This document shows, in pieces, positions 1 through 5,638 of a DNA stretch of 8,884 bases. The position numbers and the translations under genes are program-made. Under the pieces are notes generated by a model. It was not told the DNA's origin. It saw nothing but the letters and a program-made list of their open reading frames with translations, and searched no databases. How positions within the stretch are numbered: position 1 is the first letter of the stretch; every line of letters starts with the position of its first letter. The stretch is from assembly GCA_036009105.1 (NCBI GenBank), contig DASYMJ010000014.1:1-8884 (forward strand). Direction: 5' to 3'. This DNA comes from JAFAVZ01 sp036009105 (GTDB lineage Bacteria > Acidobacteriota > Thermoanaerobaculia > Gp7-AA8).

Positions 1-88
1 TGAAGGTGCAGTCGGCGGAAGGAGCGGGCGCTTCCTGCGCGCCGAGGGAGCAGGAGACGACCAGGGCCAACAGCGTGCCGGTGAGCTT
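1..88. repeat. Direct repeat, copy 1 (shared leader-coding segment)
   Basis: These 88 bases are identical to 3354-3441. Identity stops abruptly at codon 5 of both genes. The next 12 bases match only about half, and similarity resumes around the shared AGGAGG ribosome binding site with one indel. The true left end lies outside the window. Perfect identity at synonymous positions indicates a recent duplication or gene conversion, or an assembly break at a repeat. Confidence 0.9.
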
Positions 89-100
89 CACGTACCGCAT
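1..100 (-). CDS. Partial 5' end of a second DUF1549/DUF1553-type protein (paralogue of the 1579-3453 gene)
   Basis: Only the first 33 codons are in the window; the gene continues past the left edge. The start is ATG at 100-98 on the minus strand, preceded by a strong AGGAGG Shine-Dalgarno sequence (complement of 109-114) about 8 bases away. The peptide begins MRYVKLTGTL and continues as an export leader with a hydrophobic core and a possible lipobox (VVSC). From residue 5 to the window edge it is identical to the leader of the DUF1549/DUF1553 gene at 1579-3453, at DNA level as well. It is therefore very probably a paralogue in the same family. Only the leader is visible, so the body could differ, for example after gene conversion or leader swapping. 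It lies 82 bases downstream of the DUF1501 gene and is probably in the same operon. Confidence 0.7.
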   Translation of the reverse strand, partial: MRYVKLTGTLLALVVSCSLGAQEAPAPSADCTF

Positions 101-127
101 GGGGCCGACCTCCTGGAATGGTTGCTC

Positions 128-180
128 GTTACGGGCAAAGAGACGGAGAACACTCCCCGCCATTACCAGCAGCCCGTGAC
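128..180 (-). other. Long-loop inverted repeat between the DUF1501 gene and its downstream paralogue
   Basis: GTTACGGGC (128-136) can pair over nine positions with GCCCGTGAC (172-180), with one G-U wobble in RNA, around a loop of about 35 bases. It fills most of the gap between the DUF1501 stop (183-185) and the next start (100). There is no U-tract, so it is not a classical terminator. It could be an intercistronic processing or attenuation structure, or chance in GC-rich DNA. Confidence 0.25.
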
Positions 181-182
181 GG

Positions 183-1571
183 TTACGTGAACAACTCGTT
201 CACCGCGCCGTACGTCCCTTCCCTGGCCAGCGGCACGTACTCGAAGCCGCGGCCGAGCGGGTCGTCGTGGCGGACGGCCGTGTAATCGATGCCGAGGGCG
301 GAGTAGATGGTGGAGGTCACATCCTCGGGGCGAATGTCGCGGTTGGCGCTCCAACCGTATTCCGCGGCGCCGGCGCCCCGCTCATCCGTCTTCCCGATGA
401 CGCGGCCGCGGACGCCGCCGCCGGCCATCACGATGGACATGCGGAGGAAGTGATCGCGTCCCTTCTGGGCGTTGAGCGCGCCGACGGTGCGGCCGAACTC
501 GCCGAGGACCACGACCAGCGTTTCGTCCAGCTGGGTGCGGCCGCTCTCCGAGCCGGGCATGGAGGCCAGATCGTTCAGCAGCGCGCCGAAGGCCGGATCG
601 AAGATCTTCATCTGCGTGTAGAGCGAGTTGGTGGGGCCGTAGATGTTGGAATGATGGTCCCAGTTGCCCATGGTCACCTGCACGAAGCGGGTGCCGCGCC
701 GCGCCGCGACCAGGTTGCGGGCCACGACCAGCGAGTTGCCGAAATTCGAGGCGCCGTAGCGCTGGTGCTCGTCCCCGCTGAAGCCGAAGAGCTTGTTCAC
801 ATCGGGCGAGTCGATGAGCGTCTTGGCCGCATCGTAGAAGCCGGACATGTCCGCCGCGTTCTTGCCCAGCGCGGCATCCGCGGAGCGCTCCGGATCGATG
901 GCCCGCAGCAGCTGCCAGCGTTCCTGCAGGCGCGCCGCGCCGTCCGGATGGGTCAGGGCGGGAAGGCCGCTGGTGGTGGCCTGCACGCCGAACGGCGCAT
1001 ATTGCGCCGGCAGGTAGCCGGCGCCGGCCATCAGCTGGTTGATGGAGACGAAGCCGGGCAGGATGTCGCCCTCCTTGCGCGCGGTCTGCGCCTCCAGCGC
1101 CACCACGGCGCCGATGTGCGGCGCGATGCGTCCGGTCGCGCCGCCGGGGTTGCGCGCGATCTGGGCCCAGGCCTGGGCCAGGTTGTGCACCGCCGCCCAG
1201 GAGAGGCCGGAGCGGATGATCCCCAGCTCGGCGACGTGCTCGGCCGTCTTCGGCATCAGCCCCTGCGGCCAGCGCACCTCGCCGTAGCTCGTCGGCGCGA
1301 AGTCCTTCGGCGTCCACGCCCCTTCCTTCAGGTCCCAGGTATCGACATGGCTGGGCGCGCCGGAAAGGAAGATGAGGATGCAGTTCTTCGCCGTGTTGTG
1401 CAGCGCCGGCTTCACGCCGACCGCCGCCTGCAGCAGCGACGGGCTGACCACATCGGCAAAGTACGAGGCGACCAGTCCCGTGCCGGCGACCTGGAGGAAG
1501 CGCCGGCGGCTGAAGCCTTCGCCGAAGAGGGGGAACGACCCGGAGTGCCCGCAATCACATTTCTTGGCCAT
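183..1571 (-). CDS. DUF1501 family protein, Tat-exported, alkaline-phosphatase/sulfatase-like fold
   Basis: A 462-residue protein of the DUF1501 family, which is related to sulfatases and alkaline phosphatases; its biochemical role is not established. The N-terminus has a twin-arginine motif, SRRRFLQ (residues 21-27), followed by a hydrophobic stretch (about 28-50), so it is expected to cross the membrane folded. Family landmarks are GAPSHVDTWD (71-80), GNWDHHSN (302-309), GEFGRT (357-362) and GRDHF (371-375); the Asp and His residues in these are the likely metal-site residues. The chosen start, MAKKCDCGHS, gives the usual short stretch before the Tat motif. A start 28 codons upstream would add an Arg/Cys/Ser-rich segment lying inside the preceding gene and was rejected. 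The GAGG ribosome binding site overlaps the upstream gene's TGA stop, 7 bases away, so translational coupling is likely. The pairing with a DUF1549/DUF1553 gene is typical of Planctomycetota and Acidobacteriota. The cysteines at 5 and 7, ahead of the Tat motif, have no role I can name. Confidence 0.92.
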   Translation of the reverse strand: MAKKCDCGHSGSFPLFGEGFSRRRFLQVAGTGLVASYFADVVSPSLLQAAVGVKPALHNTAKNCILIFLSGAPSHVDTWDLKEGAWTPKDFAPTSYGEVRWPQGLMPKTAEHVAELGIIRSGLSWAAVHNLAQAWAQIARNPGGATGRIAPHIGAVVALEAQTARKEGDILPGFVSINQLMAGAGYLPAQYAPFGVQATTSGLPALTHPDGAARLQERWQLLRAIDPERSADAALGKNAADMSGFYDAAKTLIDSPDVNKLFGFSGDEHQRYGASNFGNSLVVARNLVAARRGTRFVQVTMGNWDHHSNIYGPTNSLYTQMKIFDPAFGALLNDLASMPGSESGRTQLDETLVVVLGEFGRTVGALNAQKGRDHFLRMSIVMAGGGVRGRVIGKTDERGAGAAEYGWSANRDIRPEDVTSTIYSALGIDYTAVRHDDPLGRGFEYVPLAREGTYGAVNELFT

Positions 1572-1578
1572 GGTCGCC

Positions 1579-3453
1579 TCAGTTGAACAGGAACTCGATG
1601 CGGTTGAGCAGCGCGAACTGCAGGTCTTCCGTCTTCTTCGACAGCGTGCCGCCATTCAGATAGGCGACCGCCGCCGCCTTCTCCGCCGCGGTGGGATAGC
1701 GGGAGAGCGTCGCCAGGTACAGCGACTCGGCGATAGTCGCCGGCGACTCCGGCTTGGTCACCAGCGTCTTCACCACCGAGCCGTTCGCCGCCGCACTGAC
1801 CCGGCTGGTCACGACGCGGTTGTTCATCAGGGCCAGCGCCTGCACGATCGAGCTCTCCGAGGAGCGCTCGTCGTCATCCCGGTTGCCGCGGCCGAAGTTG
1901 TTGAGGAAGCTGTAGAACTCCCCCCCTTCCCACGGGTCGGGGATCTGCATGGCCTTCGTCACCGGGGTGCCGGTGGAGACGAAGATCGTTCCCCCCACGT
2001 TCGTCGCCCTGAAGATCGCATCCAGCACCTCCTCCGCCATCAGCCGGCGCGGGTAATGGCGCGCGTAGTACGGCGTCCAGCTCTCGTTCCACGCGCCGGG
2101 CGTGTAGCGGGAGGAGAGCTGATAGGCATTCGAGCTGACCATGAGCCGCAGCAGCTCGCGCAGGTTGAAGCCGTTCTGGCGGAACGAATCGGCCAGCTGA
2201 TTGAGCAGTTGCGGATGGGTCGGCTGCAGGACGGCGCCGGCCGGCAGGCTGGCCGGATCCTGGCGCTGCAGGTCGAACGAGTCCGCCGGCTCCACGATGC
2301 CGGCGCCGAAGATTTCCTTCCAGAGGTAGTTGACGGTGGCGCGCGCGAACTGGGGATGGGCGGTGAGCATCCGTCCCAGCGCCGCTCGCCGCGGCTCCCC
2401 CGCCGCCGGCTGCTCGCCGGTGAGGAAGAAGGCCGGGGCGGCGGTGGCGGGCTGCCCCGGATCGGGCGCGCGCGGCGTCTTGTTGCCGGAGGTGGTGTTG
2501 AGGTTGTACTCGCCGACGGTGAGGTCCTGCACGCGGTACTGCAGCGCTTCGCTGCTGTAGATGGAGCGGATGCTGGAGACCTGGGCGAAGAAGGCCGCGC
2601 TCTTCCAGAACTCGCCGCGGGTCCGTTTGGCGAGGCCGCTGTTGACCAGCTCGAGATGCCCCAGCCCGCCGTGGCAGGAGAGGCAGATCATGGGCAGGCC
2701 GAGGAACTTTTGGCCGGTGAAGGCGGCGAGGTTGTCGTACGTGTCCTGCAGCGGGCCGTTGCTCTGGATCTGCCGCGCCCAGTAGTTCGCCTCGCCGTTG
2801 ACCATGTTGCTGCCGCTGCCGGAGATCAGCTCCCGCACCATCACGTCGTACGGCTTGCCCGAGGCGATCGACTCGCGGATGTATTTGCCGTACGCGTCGC
2901 GCCCTTCCGGGAAGATCGAGGTGTTCTGGGCGAACTGCACGTTCTGGATGTGATCGCCGAACCACATGGTCCAGCGGTCGGTGAAGGCAGGCGAATTGAG
3001 CAGCCGGTCGATGGTCTTGTCGCGCTTGTTCGAGTCGGGGTCGGCCAGGAAGGCCTTGACCGTCTCTCCGTCGGGGATCTCGCCGGTGAGATCGAGCGTC
3101 ACCCGGCGGAGGAACTCGGCGTCGGAGGAGCGGGCCGTCCACTGCACGCCGTCCTTCACCATCTTCCCGAAGATCTCCGCGTCGATGAAGTTCCGCGGCG
3201 CGGGCGGCGTGGAAGCTTTGGGCGGCTGGCTCGGCCGGCGGCGGCCCGGCGCGGTGGCCGTGGCTTGCGCGGTGAGGGGCGAGGGGGAGACGAGCTCCGT
3301 GGTCAGCGAGAGCTGGTGATACGTCTCCCGCGGACTGCGCAGCTTCATGGCGTTGAAGGTGCAGTCGGCGGAAGGAGCGGGCGCTTCCTGCGCGCCGAGG
3401 GAGCAGGAGACGACCAGGGCCAACAGCGTGCCGGTGAGCTTTGCAGATCGCAT
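1579..3453 (-). CDS. DUF1549 and DUF1553 domain-containing exported protein with CxxCH motif
   Basis: A 624-residue protein. Residues 1-22 form an export leader; VVSC at 14-17 could be a lipobox, while SLGA at 18-21 could be a signal peptidase I site, so the anchoring mode is uncertain. A Pro/Ala/Thr-rich linker (about 55-87) follows. Residues about 88-295 match DUF1549 (PSCyt2), with FLRRVTLDLTGEIP (114-127) and a CxxCH motif, CLSCH, at 257-261 that could bind haem c. Residues about 355-600 match DUF1553 (PSD1), with HPQFARATVNYLW (366-378), NGFNLRELLRLMVSS (427-441) and RRLMAEEVLDAI (469-480). Such proteins are common in Planctomycetota and Acidobacteriota next to DUF1501 genes, as here. 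A role in surface or periplasmic redox or polymer metabolism is often supposed but not proven. The start at 3453 is set by AGGAGG (complement of 3463-3468) nine bases upstream. The frame stays open far upstream, across the divergent promoter and antisense to the pirin gene, but that extension is not coding. Confidence 0.92.
   Translation of the reverse strand: MRSAKLTGTLLALVVSCSLGAQEAPAPSADCTFNAMKLRSPRETYHQLSLTTELVSPSPLTAQATATAPGRRRPSQPPKASTPPAPRNFIDAEIFGKMVKDGVQWTARSSDAEFLRRVTLDLTGEIPDGETVKAFLADPDSNKRDKTIDRLLNSPAFTDRWTMWFGDHIQNVQFAQNTSIFPEGRDAYGKYIRESIASGKPYDVMVRELISGSGSNMVNGEANYWARQIQSNGPLQDTYDNLAAFTGQKFLGLPMICLSCHGGLGHLELVNSGLAKRTRGEFWKSAAFFAQVSSIRSIYSSEALQYRVQDLTVGEYNLNTTSGNKTPRAPDPGQPATAAPAFFLTGEQPAAGEPRRAALGRMLTAHPQFARATVNYLWKEIFGAGIVEPADSFDLQRQDPASLPAGAVLQPTHPQLLNQLADSFRQNGFNLRELLRLMVSSNAYQLSSRYTPGAWNESWTPYYARHYPRRLMAEEVLDAIFRATNVGGTIFVSTGTPVTKAMQIPDPWEGGEFYSFLNNFGRGNRDDDERSSESSIVQALALMNNRVVTSRVSAAANGSVVKTLVTKPESPATIAESLYLATLSRYPTAAEKAAAVAYLNGGTLSKKTEDLQFALLNRIEFLFN
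3354..3441. repeat. Direct repeat, copy 2 (shared leader-coding segment)
   Basis: Identical over 88 bases to 1-88. It encodes residues 5-33 of the DUF1549/DUF1553 protein, which is the hydrophobic leader and the first mature residues. See copy 1 for the boundary details. Confidence 0.9.
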
Positions 3454-3486
3454 GAGACCGGACCTCCTGGAGTGGGGAACCATCGG

Positions 3487-3492
3487 ATTGTA
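3487..3492 (-). promoter_or_regulatory. Candidate -10 element of the DUF1549/DUF1501 operon
   Basis: On the minus strand this reads TACAAT, five of six matches to the TATAAT consensus. It lies 33 bases before the ATG at 3453, leaving room for a transcript start near 3480 and a short leader holding AGGAGG. No good -35 hexamer is visible 16-18 bases upstream. The 135-base divergent region 3454-3588 must also carry the pirin promoter: TTGACG at 3525-3530 on the plus strand resembles a -35, but no convincing -10 follows at the right distance. Confidence 0.4.
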
Positions 3493-3588
3493 GACCCCTC
3501 GCCGAGAGGAGCTAGTGGCGTTTCTTGACGAAACGGCGAACTCGCGGGACGAAGGAATGGAAAATTGTTGCGAAGGCTGGAGGAATCG

Positions 3589-4278
3589 ATGATCACCATT
3601 CGCAGATCCGACGAGCGGGGCCACGCCGATCACGGCTGGCTCGACACCCATCACACCTTCTCTTTCGCCGATTACCACGACCCCGCCTTCATGGGCTTCC
3701 GCGACCTGCGGGTCATCAATGAGGATCGCGTGGCGGGCAGCAACGGCTTCGGCACGCACGGCCATCGCGACATGGAGATCATCTCCTTCGTCCTGGAGGG
3801 CGAGCTGGAGCACCGCGACAACATGGGCAACGGCGGCGTGATCCGCCCGGGCGAGGTGCAGCGGATGAGCGCCGGCACGGGCGTGCTCCACAGCGAGAAG
3901 AACCCCTCGCCGGAGCCGGTGCACTTTTACCAGATCTGGATCCTGCCGCGGGAGCGCAACATCCGCCCCAGCTACGAGCAGAAGAGCTTCCCCGCCGTGG
4001 AGCGGACCGGCCGGCTGCGCCTGGTGGCGTCGCCGGACGGGCGCGACGGCTCGGTGACGATCCATCAGGACGTGGAGCTCTACTCCGCCGTCCTGGACGG
4101 CAACGCCCTCACCCACACCTTCGCACCGAACCGCCACGGCTGGCTGCAGGTGGCCCGCGGCGAGGTCAGGTTGGACGGCAACACGTTGCGGGCGGGGGAC
4201 GGGGCGGCCATCTCGGAGGAGCCGTCGATCACGGTGAGCGGGGCGGGGGCGGAGGTGCTGTTGTTCGATTTGAAGTAG
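3589..4278 (+). CDS. Pirin family protein (YhhW-like bicupin, possible quercetinase)
   Basis: A 229-residue bicupin. E. coli YhhW is about 231 residues, and the two share landmarks along the whole length, including ERGHADHGWLDT (9-20), FMGFRDLRVIN (34-44), RPGEVQRMSAGTG (86-98) and EVLLFDL near the end. All four metal ligands expected for pirins are present: His57 and His59 in GTHGH, and His101 and Glu103 in LHSE. Some bacterial members (YhhW) cleave quercetin with dioxygen in vitro, while others act as redox or iron-linked regulators; the physiological substrate here cannot be read from sequence. The protein is expected to be cytoplasmic, as there is no leader. The start ATG at 3589 has GGAGG (3579-3583) five bases upstream; a TTG eight codons earlier was rejected. 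It is transcribed divergently from the DUF1549/DUF1501 operon and appears monocistronic, followed by a structured repeat. Confidence 0.95.
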   Translation: MITIRRSDERGHADHGWLDTHHTFSFADYHDPAFMGFRDLRVINEDRVAGSNGFGTHGHRDMEIISFVLEGELEHRDNMGNGGVIRPGEVQRMSAGTGVLHSEKNPSPEPVHFYQIWILPRERNIRPSYEQKSFPAVERTGRLRLVASPDGRDGSVTIHQDVELYSAVLDGNALTHTFAPNRHGWLQVARGEVRLDGNTLRAGDGAAISEEPSITVSGAGAEVLLFDLK

Positions 4279-4354
4279 CGATCGGCGATCAGCGATCAGG
4301 AGAACCGGCGCCAGGTTCTTTCCGCGGTCTGCTGATCGCCGATCGCTGATCGCC
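4278..4354. repeat. GATC-rich imperfect inverted repeat (possible terminator or REP-like element)
   Basis: The last base of the pirin stop codon begins a 16-base arm, GCGATCGGCGATCAGC (4278-4293), whose exact reverse complement is at 4331-4346. A second register pairs 4284-4297 with 4341-4354 over 14 bases, because each arm is built of heptad units of the type CGATCRG. A smaller hairpin is nested inside: AGAACC (4301-4306) with GGTTCT (4314-4319) around a seven-base loop. No U-tract follows on either strand, so intrinsic termination is uncertain. It may be a dispersed intergenic palindrome or a mRNA-end-protecting structure. Confidence 0.7.
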
Positions 4355-4361
4355 TCCCCGC

Positions 4362-4367
4362 TATCAT
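4362..4367 (+). promoter_or_regulatory. Candidate -10 element for a leaderless thioesterase-nth transcript
   Basis: TATCAT matches five of six consensus bases and ends seven bases before the GTG at 4374. A transcript starting at the usual distance would begin at or next to the start codon. No Shine-Dalgarno sequence precedes that GTG. The -35 position falls inside the inverted repeat at 4331-4354 and has no recognisable hexamer. Confidence 0.4.
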
Positions 4368-4373
4368 GCGCAG

Positions 4374-4886
4374 GTGGTCGTCCTCTTCCGCCTGCTGACC
4401 GCGATCTTTCTGGCCCGCTTCAAGCGCCGGATCGGCTATCTCGAGCCGGCGGTCATCACCATGCGCTGCTGGCCGAACGACCTCGATCTGAACGTGCACA
4501 TGAACAGCGGCCGATACGTCTCCATGTGCGACATCGGCCGGGTCGAGCTCTTCGCCCGCTTCCGCATCTTCCGCACCGCGATGCGGCGCGGCTGGCGTCC
4601 CCTGGCCGGCGGCTCGATGATCCGCTACCGCCGCTCCCTCCTCCCCTTCCAGCGCTTCGCCGTCTCCACACGCATCCTCTGCTGGGATGGCAAGTGGTTC
4701 TACTTCGAGCAGAAAATCGAGCGGCGCGGAGAGCTCTGCGCCTCGTCCCACGTGCGGATGCTGTTCCGCGGCCGGTCCGGCAACATCCCACCCGCCGACA
4801 TCCTCGCCCTCGGCAACACCCCCGTCCCCCCCTCCCCGCCCATCCCGCCCGCCATCACCCGCTGGCTGGAGGCGGAGTCGGCATGA
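4374..4886 (+). CDS. Hotdog-fold acyl-CoA thioesterase-like protein (4HBT_2 type)
   Basis: A 170-residue protein resembling the 4-hydroxybenzoyl-CoA thioesterase-like 4HBT_2 group that includes THEM6-like proteins. An N-terminal amphipathic or hydrophobic helix (about 2-20) is followed by the diagnostic WPNDLDLNVHMNSGRY (33-48), then GWRPLAGGSMIRYRRSL (about 73-89) and WDGKWFYFEQ (about 104-113). The Asp/Asn/His residues in the first block are the likely catalytic region. The expected reaction is hydrolysis of an acyl-CoA or related thioester; the acyl group is unknown. The GTG start is chosen because it keeps the N-terminal helix seen in relatives. The ATG at 4366 is out of frame, and the in-frame ATG at 4461 would delete conserved sequence. 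The C-terminal tail is a Pro-rich stretch encoded by a C-rich tract. The stop overlaps the start of nth as ATGA, so the two are probably translationally coupled. Confidence 0.88.
   Translation: MVVLFRLLTAIFLARFKRRIGYLEPAVITMRCWPNDLDLNVHMNSGRYVSMCDIGRVELFARFRIFRTAMRRGWRPLAGGSMIRYRRSLLPFQRFAVSTRILCWDGKWFYFEQKIERRGELCASSHVRMLFRGRSGNIPPADILALGNTPVPPSPPIPPAITRWLEAESA
4819..4850 (-). other. G-quadruplex-capable tract (minus strand), upstream of nth
   Basis: The plus strand has C-runs of 5, 7, 4, 3, 3 and 3 separated by one or two bases. The minus strand therefore carries at least four G-runs of three or more with short loops. It encodes the Pro-rich end of the thioesterase. It may simply reflect Pro codon choice in GC-rich DNA. 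Confidence 0.5.
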
Positions 4887-5518
4887 CGAAGAAGGAGAAG
4901 GCGGCGAAGATCGGCGCGATCCTGGACCGCCTCTACCCCACCCCCCCCATCCCCCTCGGGCACCAAGACCCGTTCACGCTCCTGGTGGCGGTGCTCCTCT
5001 CCGCGCAGACGACGGACGCGCAGGTCAACCGCGTCACCCCCGCCCTCTTCCGCCGCGCCCCCTACCCCGCCGCGATGGCCCGCCTTTCCGAGTCCGACAT
5101 CCTCGAGCTGATCCGCAGCTGCGGCCTGGCGCCGTCGAAAGCGCGCAACGTGCGCAAGCTCGCCCAAACGTTGTTGGACGAGCACGGCGGCGAAGTGCCG
5201 GCGGACATGGCAGCGCTCGAGCGCCTCCCCGGCGTCGGCCACAAGACGGCCAGCGTGGTGATGACCCAGGCCTTCGGCCAGCCGGCGTTCGCGGTCGACA
5301 CCCACATTCACCGCCTCGCCTGGCGCTGGGCCCTCTCCAACGGCAGGAACGTGGAGCAGACCGAGGCCGACCTCAAGCGCCTCTGGCCGGAGGAAGAGTG
5401 GGGCAAGCGCCACCTGCAGATCATCTACTTCGGCCGGGAGTACTGCCCTGCGCGCAATCACGATTTCGAGCAGTGCCCCATCTGCTCCTGGGCGGCGCCG
5501 AAGTCGCGGAGGAAGTAG
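4883..5518 (+). CDS. nth: Endonuclease III (DNA glycosylase/AP lyase)
   Basis: A 211-residue protein, the same length as E. coli Nth. It excises oxidised pyrimidines from DNA and nicks the resulting abasic site in base-excision repair. The helix-hairpin-helix with the catalytic lysine is clear: LPGVGHKTASVV (115-126) with Lys121, followed by the catalytic Asp139 in AFAVDTHIHR. LLVAVLLSAQTTD (33-45) is the conserved N-terminal helix. The C-terminal iron-sulfur region is atypical: cysteines lie at 188, 198 and 201 (C-x9-C-x2-C), the protein ends ten residues later, and no cysteine is at the fourth position of the usual C-x6-C-x2-C-x5-C pattern. I have an unverified memory of similar tails in some other bacterial Nth proteins, so this may be a subfamily trait and not damage. 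The ATG overlaps the thioesterase stop by four bases (ATGA), indicating coupling. Confidence 0.95.
   Translation: MTKKEKAAKIGAILDRLYPTPPIPLGHQDPFTLLVAVLLSAQTTDAQVNRVTPALFRRAPYPAAMARLSESDILELIRSCGLAPSKARNVRKLAQTLLDEHGGEVPADMAALERLPGVGHKTASVVMTQAFGQPAFAVDTHIHRLAWRWALSNGRNVEQTEADLKRLWPEEEWGKRHLQIIYFGREYCPARNHDFEQCPICSWAAPKSRRK
4936..4955 (-). other. C8-containing homopolymer tract and second G-quadruplex-capable motif in nth
   Basis: C-runs of 4, 8 and 5 are separated by single or double bases within codons about 18-25 of nth. On the minus strand this gives G4-T-G8-AT-G5, enough for four G-runs. The run of eight C is also a site prone to replication slippage or sequencing error; the reading frame is intact as given. 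Confidence 0.5.
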
Positions 5519-5529
5519 CCCGCTTCCGG

Positions 5530-5547
5530 AGCGCGGCGCATCGCGCT
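5530..5547 (+). terminator. Weak hairpin after nth
   Basis: AGCGCG (5530-5535) and CGCGCT (5542-5547) form a perfect six-base stem around a six-base loop, 12 bases after the nth stop. There is no U-tract, so this is at best a Rho-dependent or processing site. The rest of the 120-base gap to the next gene (5519-5638) shows no clear promoter hexamers. Confidence 0.25.
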
Positions 5548-5638
5548 ACTCTATGGAATCCATCCTCGGTCCGGTATGCGGAGAAACGGCTCGACGTGTC
5601 GCTCTACCTCCCTGGCGAGGGCGAGGCAATAGTCCTGA

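Noticed and set aside
1372..3528. 718-codon open frame on the plus strand
   Set aside because: It lies antisense to the DUF1501 and DUF1549/DUF1553 genes, is Arg/Gly/Ala/Val-rich without domains, and is expected from GC-rich codon bias.
3454..4137. Upstream in-frame extension of the minus-strand DUF1549 gene, giving 852 codons in total
   Set aside because: The extra codons run through the divergent intergenic region and antisense to the well-supported pirin gene. A strong AGGAGG and an export leader fix the start at 3453.
5576..5632. Possible 18-codon ORF upstream of the membrane protein
   Set aside because: It has no ribosome binding site and a Ser/Arg-rich composition with no sign of selection. 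Too short to support.
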